In this document: piece by piece, positions 33,766 through 43,577 of the stretch | How the letters are laid out: each line of letters opens with the position of its first letter | Numbering within the stretch: the stretch's first letter is position 1 | Assembly (NCBI RefSeq): GCF_014904705.1 | Contig: NZ_JACZCQ010000013.1 | Location: 62,001 to 126,000 of the forward strand | DNA: 64,000 nt | Direction: 5' to 3' | Source of the DNA: Nisaea sediminum | GTDB lineage: Bacteria; Pseudomonadota; Alphaproteobacteria; Thalassobaculales; Thalassobaculaceae | Translations under genes and position numbers: made by a program | The notes under the pieces: model-generated | Database searches by the model: none | Seen by the model: only the letters and a program-made list of their open reading frames with translations | What the model was told of the DNA's origin: nothing

Positions 33766-36700
33766 GCGGGCAATCCTTCCGTATCCGTGATCGGGGCCGC
33801 ATCGACCGCCAGAAACCGGTCCGCTTCCGCTTCGACGGCAAGACCTATGGCGGCTATGAGGGCGACACGCTCGCCTCGGCCCTGCTCGCGAACGGCGTCC
33901 ATCTGGTCGGCCGCAGCTTCAAGTACCACCGCCCGCGCGGCATCCTCGGCGCCGGTTCGGAAGAGCCGAACGCTCTGATCCAGCTCGGTGCCGGCAACAG
34001 GACCGAGCCAAACCTGCGCGCAACCCAGATCGAGATCTTCGACGGGCTCCAGGCGGAGAGCCAGAACCGCTGGCCGTGCCTCAAATACGATATCGGCGCG
34101 ATCAACTCGGTCTTTCACCGGCTGCTGCCCTCCGGCTTCTATTACAAGACCTTCATGTGGCCGGCCTCGCTCTGGATGACCTACGAGCACGTGATCCGGA
34201 ATGCCGCCGGCCTCGGCAAGGCGCCTCAGGACCGCGATCCGGACCGCTACGAGAAGATGCACGCTCATGCCGACGTTCTGGTGGTCGGCGGCGGTCCCGC
34301 CGGTCTTGCCGCAGCTCTCGCGGCCGGCAAGACCGGTGCGCGCGTGATCCTGATGGAAGAGACGGCGGACTGGGGCGGCGCCCTGCTCTCCGAAAGCGAC
34401 AGCACGGTCGACGGCAAGGATCCCGCGCGCTGGGCCGCCGAGACCGTGGCCGAACTAGAAGCCATGCCGGACGTGACGCTCGTCAAGCGCTGCACCGTGA
34501 CCGGCTATTACGATCACAACTATCTGACCGCGCTGGAGCGGGTGAGCGACCATCTTGGCGCCGCGCCGGAACACACGCCGCGCCAGCGGCTCTGGAAGAT
34601 CCGGGCGAAGCGCGTGGTGCTGGCGACCGGTGCCCTCGAACGGCCGCTGGTCTTCTCCGACAACGACCGGCCGGGGGTCATGCTCTCCTCGGCCGTGCGG
34701 GCCTATATCAACCGCTACGGCGTGCTGCCCGGCCGCAAGGTCGTGATCTTCACCAACAATGACGACGCCTACCGCACCGCCCTCGCGATCGAGGAGGCGC
34801 ACGGCAAGGTCGCCGCCATCGTCGATGCCCGAACATCGGTCTCCGGCGCGCTCGCAGACGCAGCCCGTGCGAAGGGGATCACGATCTACGAAAACCACGG
34901 CATCGTTTCCGTGCAGGGCAAGACCCGGGTCAGCGGTGTCGAGGTCATGCAGCTCGACGCGACCGGCGCGGGTGTCACCGGTTCCGCCAAGTCGGTGAAT
35001 TGCGATCTCGTCGCCATGTCCGGCGGCTGGAACCCGACGGTGCATCTCTTCTCCCAGGCCAAGGGCAAGCTCGCCTGGAACGACGAGATGGCCGCCTTCG
35101 TCCCCGGCACAGCAAGTCAGGCGCTGGCCAGCGCCGGGGCCTGCAACGGCAGTTTCGCGCTCGACGATGTCCTGAAGGAAGGCTTGAAACTCGGCGCCGA
35201 GGCCGCGCGCGAGGCCGGTTTCAAGGGCCGCGCGCCCGCAGCGCCGAAATCGAGCGAGCCGGAACAGGGCGCGCTCCGTCCGCTCTGGATCGCGCCGGGC
35301 AAGGCGAAGCTCGGGCGCAAGGGCAAGCATTTCGTCGATTTCCAGAACGACGTCACGGCCGCCGACGTGCAGCTCGCCGCCCGCGAAGGCTACCGCTCGG
35401 TCGAGCATCTGAAGCGCTACACCACGACCGGAATGGGCACCGACCAGGGCAAGACCTCGAACGTCAACGCGCTCGCGATCCTCTCCGACACGCTCGCCTC
35501 CGAGATCCCTGCGACCGGGACCACGACCTTCCGCCCGCCCTACACGCCCGCCACCATCGGCGCCTATACCGGGCGCAATGTCGGCAAACTGTTCGAGCCG
35601 ATCCGCAAGACACGGATCGACGAGTGGGCGCGGGCACACGGCGCGAAGTTCGAGCATGTCGGCCAGTGGATGCGCGCCTGGTACTTCCCGAAGCCCGGCG
35701 AGACCTTCCGCCAGTCGATCGACCGCGAGGTGAAGGCGGTGCGCGACAGCGTCGGCATCCTTGACGCCTCGACCCTCGGCAAGATCGACATCCAGGGCCC
35801 GGACGCCGCCGAGTTCCTCAACCGCATCTACACAAATGCCTGGCTCAAGCTCGGCGTCGGGCGCTGCCGTTACGGACTGATGCTTAAGGAAGACGGCATG
35901 GTCATGGATGACGGCGTGACCACGCGGATCGGCGAGAACCATTTCCACATGACCACCACCACCGGCGGCGCGGCGAACGTGCTCTCCTGGCTGGAGGAGT
36001 GGCACCAGACGGAATGGCCGGAGTTGAAGGTCTTCTTCACTTCGGTAACCGAGCAATGGTCCGTCGTCGCGGTGAACGGTCGGAAGAGCCGGGCGCTGCT
36101 GGAGAAGCTCTGCTCCGACACCGACTTCTCCGCCGCGGCCTTCCCCTTCATGTCAATGAAGGAGGGGACCGTCGCGGGAATCCCGGCGAAGATCTACCGA
36201 ATCTCCTTCACCGGCGAGCTCTCCTTCGAGGTGAACGTACCGGCGCGCTACGGCCTTGCCCTCTGGGAAGCGCTGATGGAGGCGGGCAAGGAATTCGACA
36301 TCACGCCCTACGGCACCGAGACCATGCACGTGCTCCGCGCCGAGAAAGGCTTCATCATCGTCGGCCAGGAAACCGACGGCACGGTGACGCCGCTCGATCT
36401 CGGGATGGACTGGATCGTCTCCAAGCAGAAGCCGGATTTCATCGGCAAGCGCTCGCTGGAACGCGCCTCGATGGCGGCCGAGGACCGCAAACAGCTCGTC
36501 GGCTTGCTGACAGAAGATCCTAACATCGTGCTGCCGGAAGGCGGACACGTTGTCGAGCATCTGAAACCGCAGCCGCCGATGGACATGCTCGGCCACGTGA
36601 CCTCGAGCTACTACAGCCCGAATTGCGGCCGCTCCATCGCCATGGCGCTGATCAAAGGCGGCCACAAGCGGCACGGCCAGACCCTGCATGTGCCGCTCGA

Positions 36701-36773
36701 GGACAAGCTCGTGAAGGTGACGGTGACCGAACCCCGGTTCTTTGATCTGGAAGGGAAGCGGATCGATGGCTGA
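33762..36773 (+). CDS. soxA: Sarcosine oxidase, alpha subunit
   Basis: A 1003-residue protein, the usual size for SoxA. Order: an N-terminal 2Fe-2S-like fold without clear cluster cysteines (RFRFDGKTYGGYEGDTLASALL), an NAD/FAD-binding region with ADVLVVGGGPAGLAAALAAG near residue 170, a central segment with a second nucleotide-binding core, and a C-terminal GcvT-like folate-binding half from about residue 600 (RYGLMLKEDGMVMDDGV, then GYxG-type RAEKGFIIVGQETDGTVTPLD). The start at 33762 is fixed by the ATGA overlap with soxD. The end overlaps soxG by 8 bases. Confidence 0.95.
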   Translation: MSGQSFRIRDRGRIDRQKPVRFRFDGKTYGGYEGDTLASALLANGVHLVGRSFKYHRPRGILGAGSEEPNALIQLGAGNRTEPNLRATQIEIFDGLQAESQNRWPCLKYDIGAINSVFHRLLPSGFYYKTFMWPASLWMTYEHVIRNAAGLGKAPQDRDPDRYEKMHAHADVLVVGGGPAGLAAALAAGKTGARVILMEETADWGGALLSESDSTVDGKDPARWAAETVAELEAMPDVTLVKRCTVTGYYDHNYLTALERVSDHLGAAPEHTPRQRLWKIRAKRVVLATGALERPLVFSDNDRPGVMLSSAVRAYINRYGVLPGRKVVIFTNNDDAYRTALAIEEAHGKVAAIVDARTSVSGALADAARAKGITIYENHGIVSVQGKTRVSGVEVMQLDATGAGVTGSAKSVNCDLVAMSGGWNPTVHLFSQAKGKLAWNDEMAAFVPGTASQALASAGACNGSFALDDVLKEGLKLGAEAAREAGFKGRAPAAPKSSEPEQGALRPLWIAPGKAKLGRKGKHFVDFQNDVTAADVQLAAREGYRSVEHLKRYTTTGMGTDQGKTSNVNALAILSDTLASEIPATGTTTFRPPYTPATIGAYTGRNVGKLFEPIRKTRIDEWARAHGAKFEHVGQWMRAWYFPKPGETFRQSIDREVKAVRDSVGILDASTLGKIDIQGPDAAEFLNRIYTNAWLKLGVGRCRYGLMLKEDGMVMDDGVTTRIGENHFHMTTTTGGAANVLSWLEEWHQTEWPELKVFFTSVTEQWSVVAVNGRKSRALLEKLCSDTDFSAAAFPFMSMKEGTVAGIPAKIYRISFTGELSFEVNVPARYGLALWEALMEAGKEFDITPYGTETMHVLRAEKGFIIVGQETDGTVTPLDLGMDWIVSKQKPDFIGKRSLERASMAAEDRKQLVGLLTEDPNIVLPEGGHVVEHLKPQPPMDMLGHVTSSYYSPNCGRSIAMALIKGGHKRHGQTLHVPLEDKLVKVTVTEPRFFDLEGKRIDG

Positions 36774-37365
36774 TCTGGAAAACCTGAAGGCGCGCACCGC
36801 GCTCGACCCGCTCGAGATCATCATCGGCGGCCCGTCCGATGCCGGCGTGGTCCTGACCGAGATCCCGTTCCGCACCAAGCTGGTGCTGCGCGGCCATCTC
36901 TCCGAGAAAGCCTTCGTCTCGGCGGTGAAATCCGTGCTCGGCGTCGTTCCTCCGGCGGAGGCCAACTCGGTTGCCGCCGCGAAGGATGTCCGCATCCTCT
37001 GGACCGGCCCGGACGAGTGGATGGTCTATGGCGACGATCCGGCGCTCGCGGCCAAGCTCGCAGAGGCGCTGGAGGGTCAGCATGCCGCCGTGACCGAGGT
37101 GACGGAGCATCACACCATGATCCGGCTCTCGGGCCGCCATGCCCGCGACGTCATGGCCAAGGGTTGCGCCATCGACCTGCATCCGCGCGAGTTCGGTCCC
37201 GGCAAATGCGCTCAGAGCCATATCGGCCGCATCACCGTGCTGTTCGACCAGCTCGACGAGGCGCCGACCTACGACATCCTCGTACGGGCGAGCTTCGCCG
37301 AATATCTCTGGATGTATCTGGAGGATGCCGGTCTCGAATTCGGGGTCAGGATCGAAGCGGCCTGA
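36766..37365 (+). CDS. soxG: Sarcosine oxidase, gamma subunit
   Basis: A 199-residue SoxG protein (MADLENLKARTALDPLEI) with the GPDEWMVYG and HHTMIRLSGRHARDVMAKGCAIDLHPREF segments typical of the gamma subunit. It completes the heterotetramer. The ATG lies inside the soxA stop region (ATGGCTGA), so translation is coupled. In many bacteria purU follows soxG. Here a convergent chemoreceptor gene follows 12 bases later, so the operon ends at soxG. Confidence 0.93.
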   Translation: MADLENLKARTALDPLEIIIGGPSDAGVVLTEIPFRTKLVLRGHLSEKAFVSAVKSVLGVVPPAEANSVAAAKDVRILWTGPDEWMVYGDDPALAAKLAEALEGQHAAVTEVTEHHTMIRLSGRHARDVMAKGCAIDLHPREFGPGKCAQSHIGRITVLFDQLDEAPTYDILVRASFAEYLWMYLEDAGLEFGVRIEAA

Positions 37366-37377
37366 CCCCGCTATCCT

Positions 37378-39444
37378 TCACGCATCGCTGCGCAGGCTGC
37401 GCACGAAATCGGCGACGGTGCGGCTGAGCCCGGCCGCATCCGTGCTGAGTTGACGCGTTACGTTCCGTACCTTGTCCACCGCAGAGCGGGCGGTTCGGCT
37501 TGCCTCATCGATCTCGCCGATATCGCGCGAGACCTCAGCCGAGAATCGCGCCGCCTCGTTGGCGTTCGAGGAGATTTCCCGGGCCGAGGCTGCTTGCTCC
37601 TCGATAGCCGCGGCGATCGAACCGGAAACATCGTCGATCTCTCTGATCCGCTCGGTGATGTTCTTCATTGCCGCCGCGGCGTTCTCGGAAGCCGCCCGCA
37701 TGGAGTTGATCTGGCCGGTGATCTCGTCCGTCGCGCTGGAAGTCTGGTTGGCCAGCGCCTTCACCTCGCTCGCGACGACGGCGAAGCCCTTGCCCGCCTC
37801 CCCGGCCCGCGCCGCCTCGATGGTGGCATTGAGGGCCAGCAGATTGGTCTGCTCCGCAATGTCGTTGATCAAATCGACGACGTCCTCGACACTCTTGGCG
37901 GATTCGACGACGGTCGCGACGGTGCCGCTCGCGGAATCGATCTCCTCCACCGCCGTCCGCGTGATGGTGGAGGCCCGCCCGACCTGACCGCTGATCTCCT
38001 GGATCGAGGCGGTCATCTGTTCGGACGCGGCGGCAACCGCCTGCACATTATTCGATGCCTGATCTGTCGCACCGGTGACAGAAGTGACCAGGGTTGCGCT
38101 CCGGTCCATGGTCGCTTCCATCTCTCCGGACTCGCTGTCCACGGTGGAGACGGAACGCTCAAGCGCATCCATCACATTGCGGACCTCTGTCTCCAGGCGT
38201 TGCGCCATTTCCTCCATGGCCTGTTTGCGGGATTGCTCCGCCTTTACCTTCAGCTCTTCCTGCTCGGACTCGAGTGCCACTCTTGCCGCCTGGCCGTCCC
38301 GCAGGACTTGAACGGCCTTGGCGAGGAGGCCGAGTTCGTCGCCCCGCCCGATGCCGTCCACTTTGACCCTGAGGTCGCCCTCGGCAATCTTCTGCGTGGT
38401 GTCCGCCAGCGCCAGGATCGGCTTGGCGATCGCAGAGCCGAGGAACCAGAAAACCGCGCTTCCGAGCACGATCGCCAGAACGGTGATGGTGCCGATGGTC
38501 AGGGCCGCGAACCAGGCCCGTTCCGTCACCGCAGCACTCGGAACCTTGACCAGGACCTGCCAGACTTCGTCCGGGCCGCGGAACGGCACCGGGAAGCTGT
38601 AATAGACATCTGCGCCGATCTCGGCGCTCCGCTCGGACGCGGCGCCCATCAGTCCGGCAACCGGATCGTCGGCAGCCACCGGCTTGCCGAGCAGCGATGC
38701 ATCCGGGTGACTCGCCCAGATCCCGGCGCTGGAAACCAGCATCAATTGCCCGACACCGAGCGGTGCGATCTTCGAAAGTTCCTCGCGCAGCCGCGTCATA
38801 TCCATATCGATGGTCGCGATTCCCACTGCCTTGCCGGACTTGCGGATCGGAACGCTGATCGTGGTCATCAGCACGTCCTTTCCCTCCACCGGATAAATGT
38901 AGGGGTCGACGACCATGGTCCGGTTCTTGTTCAGGGGGGCGAGATACCAACCTTCGATCCCGGCCTCGATTGTCATCACCAGTTCTTCGATCCCGACGCC
39001 GCCGCCGGATTTGTTGTAGAAATACGGCACCATGCGGCCGTCCTTGTCGTTGATCGGCGCCTTGCCTTTGTACGCATCGTCCTTGCCGTCATAGCCGTTC
39101 GGCTCGAAGGCGGCGGTGCTGCCGACAAAGCGCCTGTTGGCGACGACGATCGCCGACACGACATCGCCGAGTTGCTCGCGGGTGACGCCGCTTCTCATTG
39201 CGCCCTCAGAGGCTTGGGCAATGGATTCGGCGACGTCGATGGCCGGCTGGATGAAACCCTGCACGTTCAGGACCGCGCCTTCCGCGACCGCTTGGACGGT
39301 CTGCTCCGAGCCCCGCGCCACTTCCTGGAAGGTCTTCTGCACGGAGTACCCTCCGACAACGCCGTAGCCGACCAACAGCATCAGCGTCACGTAGAGGATG
39401 AGACGCCCGCGCACACCGAGCGTAGTCCGTGCTGTCTCTGACAT
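37378..39444 (-). CDS. Methyl-accepting chemotaxis protein with double-Cache sensor
   Basis: A chemoreceptor of about 688 residues. N-terminal span [21 protein letters not shown], a ~270-residue periplasmic Cache-type domain ([54 protein letters not shown]), a second span near residue 320, a HAMP domain ([21 protein letters not shown]), and a cytoplasmic signalling coil whose tip contains [21 protein letters not shown]. It senses a small periplasmic ligand and signals to CheA. ATG at 39444 is chosen ([13 protein letters not shown] before it) rather than the open extension to 39504. It converges with soxG. Confidence 0.92.
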   Translation of the reverse strand: MSETARTTLGVRGRLILYVTLMLLVGYGVVGGYSVQKTFQEVARGSEQTVQAVAEGAVLNVQGFIQPAIDVAESIAQASEGAMRSGVTREQLGDVVSAIVVANRRFVGSTAAFEPNGYDGKDDAYKGKAPINDKDGRMVPYFYNKSGGGVGIEELVMTIEAGIEGWYLAPLNKNRTMVVDPYIYPVEGKDVLMTTISVPIRKSGKAVGIATIDMDMTRLREELSKIAPLGVGQLMLVSSAGIWASHPDASLLGKPVAADDPVAGLMGAASERSAEIGADVYYSFPVPFRGPDEVWQVLVKVPSAAVTERAWFAALTIGTITVLAIVLGSAVFWFLGSAIAKPILALADTTQKIAEGDLRVKVDGIGRGDELGLLAKAVQVLRDGQAARVALESEQEELKVKAEQSRKQAMEEMAQRLETEVRNVMDALERSVSTVDSESGEMEATMDRSATLVTSVTGATDQASNNVQAVAAASEQMTASIQEISGQVGRASTITRTAVEEIDSASGTVATVVESAKSVEDVVDLINDIAEQTNLLALNATIEAARAGEAGKGFAVVASEVKALANQTSSATDEITGQINSMRAASENAAAAMKNITERIREIDDVSGSIAAAIEEQAASAREISSNANEAARFSAEVSRDIGEIDEASRTARSAVDKVRNVTRQLSTDAAGLSRTVADFVRSLRSDA

Positions 39445-39611
39445 TTTCTCTCTCACCGCTTGGGAATAAGACTTCCGCCCATAATCGATTGTTAAAGGTC
39501 TCATAAAAAAGTGAAATTGACGTTACTCTAATTGCCGGATCGTCCCGGACGATCGATGCGCAACAAGATTTGCAGCGACAACGCCCGAAGCCGCGACTGG
39601 GAAACCGACCC

Positions 39612-40382
39612 ATGAAATTCGCCGCCATCGCCGATATTCACGGCAACAGCCTCGCCCTCCAGGCCGTTCTCGAAGACATCGCGAACGAAGGCATTGCCGA
39701 CATCGTCAATCTCGGCGATTTCTTCAGCTCTCCGCTCGACGCCGAGGGCACGGCGGAACTGTTGCGCGGGATCGGCGCGGTCTCGATCCGCGGCAACCAC
39801 GACCGCTGGCTGGTCGAGCAGGTCCCGGAAGAGATGGGCCGCTCGGACAGGATCGCGCACGACCAGCTGGCCTCGGAAACGCTCGACTGGATCCGGACAC
39901 TCCCGGCCACCATGGTCTGGCGCGATGAGGTCTTTCTCTGTCACGGCACGCCCGAGGACGACAATACCTACTGGCTGGAACAGGTGACCGATGACGGCCG
40001 GGTGCGAAGCGCCGCGCTGAAAGACATCGAGGCCAGGGCCCAGAATATCGAACAGAAACTCATCCTCTGCGCCCACACGCACCTATCCCGCACCGTGGCG
40101 CTGGCGGACGGGCGCCTGATCGTCAATCCGGGCTCCGTCGGCTGCCCGGCCTATATCGACATCGAGCCGGCCCCGCACAAAGTGCAGGCCGGCCATCCGG
40201 GCGCCTGCTACGCAATCCTGGAGAAGCGGGCCGCCGGCTGGTCGGTCACCCACCGGCAGGTGCCCTACGACAATCTGGAAATGGCACGGCTGGCCATGGA
40301 CCGCGCCGCCCCGTCCTGGGCCGAAGGTCTCGCCACCGGATGGATCAGCAACGAGACCTTCGCGTCGATTGTGGGGGCCTGA
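39612..40382 (+). CDS. Metallophosphoesterase (calcineurin-like, YfcE/MJ0936 type)
   Basis: A 256-residue protein with the full metal-site set of calcineurin-like phosphoesterases: ADIHGN near residues 7-12, LGDFF, IRGNHDRW, and LCAHTHLSR, followed by VNPGSVG. Such enzymes hydrolyse small phosphodiesters or phosphomonoesters using two metal ions. The substrate is unknown. The ATG at 39612 starts directly at the first motif (MKFAAIADIHGN) with GGGAA upstream. The stop abuts the stop of the convergent glutathione transferase gene with no spacer (TGATCA). Confidence 0.88.
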   Translation: MKFAAIADIHGNSLALQAVLEDIANEGIADIVNLGDFFSSPLDAEGTAELLRGIGAVSIRGNHDRWLVEQVPEEMGRSDRIAHDQLASETLDWIRTLPATMVWRDEVFLCHGTPEDDNTYWLEQVTDDGRVRSAALKDIEARAQNIEQKLILCAHTHLSRTVALADGRLIVNPGSVGCPAYIDIEPAPHKVQAGHPGACYAILEKRAAGWSVTHRQVPYDNLEMARLAMDRAAPSWAEGLATGWISNETFASIVGA

Positions 40383-41003
40383 TCAGGCGGCGTCCTTCAG
40401 CAGCCCTTCGGCCTTCATGGCCGCCTTGACGGACGGACGCTCGGCCATGCGCGCGACGTAGGCCTTCAGGTTCGGGCGTTCGCCGAGACCGAGCCCGGTG
40501 AAATTCGCCCAGTTGGCAACCGTGAAGAGATAGGGATCCGCGACCGAGAAGGCGTCGCCGAGGAAGAACTGGCGTCCGTCGGACAGCTCCTTCTCGACGT
40601 CATCAAGGCGAAGATTGACCTTCCTGCGTGCCGCGTTCTTCTCGTCCTCGGTCGAATCCGGCTTGAAGAGCGGACTGAAGGACTTGTGCAGCTCGGTGCC
40701 GACGAAGTTCAGATGCGCCTGCACCCGCGCCCGCTCCACGCTGCCGAGGGCCGGGGAAAGATCTTTCCGGCCGGAATTGTCGGCAAGATACTGGACGATC
40801 GCCGGCCCTTCGGTCAGCACGTCCCCGCCATCGAGCGCCAGTGCCGGGACGTAACCCTTGCTGTTCACCGCGTAGTAATCGGCCCCGGTTTCGGTCTTGT
40901 GGGTCTTGCTGTCGACCCGCTCCGTCGTAAAGGCGGCACCGAGTTCGTGCAGAACGATGTGCGTGGCAAGGGAGCAGGCTCCCGGAATGTAGTAGAGCTT
41001 CAT
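40383..41003 (-). CDS. Glutathione S-transferase
   Basis: A 206-residue soluble GST starting MKLYYIPGACSLATHIVLHE, the opening of the bacterial beta/chi-type group, in which the cysteine in PGACS is the active-site residue (Cys10). The thioredoxin-like half includes the glutathione-contact segment KGYVPAL and EGPAIVQYLAD. The all-helical half contains FLGDAFSVADPYLFTVANW. It conjugates glutathione to electrophiles. A GGAGG ribosome site lies 6 bases before the ATG. It is followed upstream on the same strand by the nitronate monooxygenase gene (gap 64 bases), so the two may be co-transcribed. Confidence 0.9.
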   Translation of the reverse strand: MKLYYIPGACSLATHIVLHELGAAFTTERVDSKTHKTETGADYYAVNSKGYVPALALDGGDVLTEGPAIVQYLADNSGRKDLSPALGSVERARVQAHLNFVGTELHKSFSPLFKPDSTEDEKNAARRKVNLRLDDVEKELSDGRQFFLGDAFSVADPYLFTVANWANFTGLGLGERPNLKAYVARMAERPSVKAAMKAEGLLKDAA

Positions 41004-41067
41004 GTCTGTCCTCCTCTGACAGGGTGGATCCGGCGGCATCGCCACCGGATGAAAGGCCCTGAGCCGC

Positions 41068-42144
41068 TCATGCGGCGCGGGTAGTCTCAAGATCCGCGAT
41101 CAGTTCGTCCATGAGAGCGGTCGCGGAGCGGTGCTTCAGGTTCGGCGCCGACTGGCCGGCATAGAGCGAGAGCAGATCGTCCCGTCCCTCTTCCAGAGCC
41201 GCGGCCTTGATCGCGCCGAAGAACCAGCTCTGGACCGGGAACGGCGGCAGCTTGTTGCCGTGCGCCTCCATCTCTTGGATCCAGCGGTTGCGAATCCCCC
41301 GCGCAAGGCGGCCGGTATAGGACCGGGTCAGCGTGGTCTCGCGGACCGCGTCGGTGAAAAGCAGGTCACGGTGCGCCTCGCTGGTTCCGGATTCTGTACA
41401 GGCGAGGAAAGCGGTCCCGATCTGCGCCGCCCCGGCACCAAGAGCCAGCGCCGCCCGTACGCCCCGCCCGTCGACGATCCCGCCTGCGGCGATCACCGGC
41501 GCCCTCACATGCGCGGCGGCGATCTGCACCAGCGAGAAGGTTCCTGTCAGGCTCTCCTCCGCAGGCGCGAGGAAGGAGACCCGATGCCCGCCCGCCTCGA
41601 GCCCGGTGGCGACGATGAGATCGACACCGGCGGCGTTCAGCGCCTCCGCCTCGGCCAGCGTCGTGGCGGCGCCGACCGTGACGATGCCCAGCCTGCGGCA
41701 TTCCTCGAGGATCTTCTTCCCGGGAATGCCGAAAACGAAGCTGAAGACCGGCGGGCGCGCTTCCAGCAGCGCCTCGACCTGGTGCTCGAAGCGGTGGTGG
41801 AAGCGCTCCGGCAGGACCGGCGCGGGCAGCCCGAGTTCCTCGTAATAGGGCGCGAAAATTGGATAGTAGCGCTCGAACTGGGCCGCGCTCGGATGCTCCC
41901 CGCCCGGATCGTGGTCGGAGACCCAGAGATTGAGCGCGAAGGGCGCGTCCGTTGCGTCCGAAAGGCGGCGGGTGAGATCCGCCAGATCCTCCGGCGCGGT
42001 GACATGGGCGCCGAAGGAGCCGAGCCCTCCGGCAGTGGAAACCTTGGCCGCCAGTTCCACGGTCGAGAGACCGCCGCCGAACGGTCCCTGGATGATCGGA
42101 TGGCGGATGCCGAGCCTGGCCGCCGCGTCGGTCGTGAACGTCAT
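41068..42144 (-). CDS. Nitronate monooxygenase (2-nitropropane dioxygenase family)
   Basis: A 358-residue FMN-dependent TIM barrel. The opening RLGIRHPIIQGPFGGGLST, the AGGLGSFGAH strand, the VATGLEAGGHR loop and the APVIAAGGIVDGRGVRAALALGAGAAQIGTAF phosphate-binding region are typical of this family, which oxidises alkyl nitronates or propionate-3-nitronate. ATG at 42144 is supported by GGGAG 5-6 bases upstream. It is divergent from an HxlR-type regulator with a palindrome near that regulator's start, so expression is probably controlled by it. Confidence 0.9.
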   Translation of the reverse strand: MTFTTDAAARLGIRHPIIQGPFGGGLSTVELAAKVSTAGGLGSFGAHVTAPEDLADLTRRLSDATDAPFALNLWVSDHDPGGEHPSAAQFERYYPIFAPYYEELGLPAPVLPERFHHRFEHQVEALLEARPPVFSFVFGIPGKKILEECRRLGIVTVGAATTLAEAEALNAAGVDLIVATGLEAGGHRVSFLAPAEESLTGTFSLVQIAAAHVRAPVIAAGGIVDGRGVRAALALGAGAAQIGTAFLACTESGTSEAHRDLLFTDAVRETTLTRSYTGRLARGIRNRWIQEMEAHGNKLPPFPVQSWFFGAIKAAALEEGRDDLLSLYAGQSAPNLKHRSATALMDELIADLETTRAA

Positions 42145-42234
42145 CGGATGCTCCCGTTGCTGCAATGACGTTCTCAGACCTAAGGGCGATGATTACCCTT
42201 GTAAACCAGGTTTCCTTTTGTAACCATATTATCC

Positions 42235-42252
42235 GGTTACGCTCCGGTAACC
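42235..42252. promoter_or_regulatory. Palindromic operator between nitronate monooxygenase and hxlR-type genes
   Basis: GGTTAC-N6-GTAACC is a perfect inverted repeat centred about 33 bases before the regulator start and 100 bases before the monooxygenase start. A related half-site, TTGTAAACC, lies at about 42199. This position suits autoregulation and control of the divergent enzyme gene by the HxlR-type protein. Confidence 0.5.
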
Positions 42253-42275
42253 ATCGCACCGGGAGGTGATCCCCC

Positions 42276-42641
42276 ATGGCTTTGAAGATGCGGAAGAACA
42301 AGGTCGCGCCGCCGCCGGAAGGATGTCCGCTCAGCACCTGTCTCAGTGTCATCGGCGGCGCCTGGGCGCCAAACATCATCTGGTATCTGAGCGAGTCCCC
42401 ACGCCGCTTCAGCGAACTGAAGGCGGACATCCCGGGAGTGTCCTCGAAGATGCTGACGCAGCGTCTGAAAGAGCTGCAGGAGCTCGGCGTCATCGCCCGC
42501 ACGGTGAAGCCGACGTCGCCACCCTCGGTCGAATATGCACTGACCGATCTCGGCGAGGAACTGGTCCCGGCGATCAACGCCATCGTCGCGGTCGGGCACA
42601 AGCTGAAGGCGAGGAAACAGGCTGCAGAGGCGGCGGCCTGA
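42276..42641 (+). CDS. HxlR-family winged-helix transcriptional regulator
   Basis: A 121-residue HxlR/MarR-like regulator: CPLSTCLSVIGGAWAPNIIWYL, RFSELKADIPGVSSKMLTQRLKELQELGVI (recognition helix region) and YALTDLGEEL. Cys17 and Cys22 near the N-terminus could make it redox- or electrophile-sensitive, as known for some family members. The start has a very strong GGGAGGTGAT ribosome site. It is divergent from the nitronate monooxygenase and glutathione transferase pair, which fits a detoxification response. Confidence 0.9.
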   Translation: MALKMRKNKVAPPPEGCPLSTCLSVIGGAWAPNIIWYLSESPRRFSELKADIPGVSSKMLTQRLKELQELGVIARTVKPTSPPSVEYALTDLGEELVPAINAIVAVGHKLKARKQAAEAAA

Positions 42642-42647
42642 ACGGGC

Positions 42648-43427
42648 TCAGTCGAGCCCCTCCGTCTCGATCTTCAGCGGCTCGCCGCAATGCTTGCAGT
42701 GAACGGCATCCTCCTCGTGCCGGCTGAGGCCGCAGGACGGGCAGGTATAGGCGACCTTCTGCGGCCGGAAGACGGCCTGCGCCAGCCGCAGGAAGAGCGC
42801 TACGCCGACGACCATGATGAGGACGGCGAGCAGCCGTCCCGCCGTTCCGGTCAGGACGATGTCGCCGAAGCCGGTCGTGGTCAGCGCGGAGACCGTGAAA
42901 TAGAGCGCGGCGATGAAATCCTCGATCCCCGGATTGTCGCCGAACTGCATGACGAAGACGAGCGAGGTCACGAAGAAGACGAAGACGCCGAGATTGACCG
43001 CGCTCAGGATCACCTCCTCGTTCCGCCGGAAGAACGGCGTCTCCGAGCGGAGGTCCCGGAGCACGTGATAGGAATGCAGAAGCCGGAGCGCCCGGAGGAC
43101 TCGAAGGAACACGAGGTTCTGGCTGAAGATGGGCGCCAGCACGAGCGAGAGGATCACGAAGATATCCGCAATCGTGTAGATCTGCCGCAGCATCCGGAAC
43201 CGGTCCGGCGCGATCCAGAAGCGGGCGAGGAAATCGCCGAGGATCAGCAGGCCGATGAGACCGTCCACCAGGAAAATCTCGCGTGACGGCGTCAGCGGGA
43301 TGGTGACGATGAAGAAACCGATCGTGAAGATATCGAACACGATCAGCGCATATCGGAACAGCGCCGCCTCGCGGCTGCGTCCGGTATAGAGCAGTTCCAG
43401 CGTTTTCTTCAGTTTCGTGTCGGCCAT
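42648..43427 (-). CDS. Voltage-gated-type potassium channel with C-terminal zinc ribbon
   Basis: A 259-residue ion channel with six predicted membrane segments. S4 carries arginines every third residue (Arg109, Arg112, Arg115 in FLRVLRALRLLHSY). The pore loop FIAALYFTVSALTTTGFGDI has the selectivity filter TTTGFGD at residues 183-189, a variant of TVGYGD. After S6 there is a short C-terminal zinc ribbon, CPSCG...CKHCGE (Cys229, Cys232, Cys244, Cys247). It probably conducts potassium across the inner membrane. The zinc ribbon may assemble or regulate the tetramer, by inference. Its stop lies 6 bases from the convergent hxlR-type gene. Confidence 0.88.
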   Translation of the reverse strand: MADTKLKKTLELLYTGRSREAALFRYALIVFDIFTIGFFIVTIPLTPSREIFLVDGLIGLLILGDFLARFWIAPDRFRMLRQIYTIADIFVILSLVLAPIFSQNLVFLRVLRALRLLHSYHVLRDLRSETPFFRRNEEVILSAVNLGVFVFFVTSLVFVMQFGDNPGIEDFIAALYFTVSALTTTGFGDIVLTGTAGRLLAVLIMVVGVALFLRLAQAVFRPQKVAYTCPSCGLSRHEEDAVHCKHCGEPLKIETEGLD

Positions 43428-43577
43428 GCAGTAAATATCCCGTTCCGTTCGCGCGTCACTCTAGCGGCCCTCGGCGCTCGGGGACATGGGTGCGCTGAAG
43501 CACCGGCACTTGTCCCATGACAGAGACCCGCTCTAGGCTGCGCTTCCTTCCGACAGTCCAGCCAAGAGCCCGCGCGC

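Noticed and set aside
37450-39441. Plus-strand open frame (~663 codons) opposite the chemoreceptor
   Set aside because: It is a shadow of the chemoreceptor gene, with composition typical of antisense GC-rich DNA.
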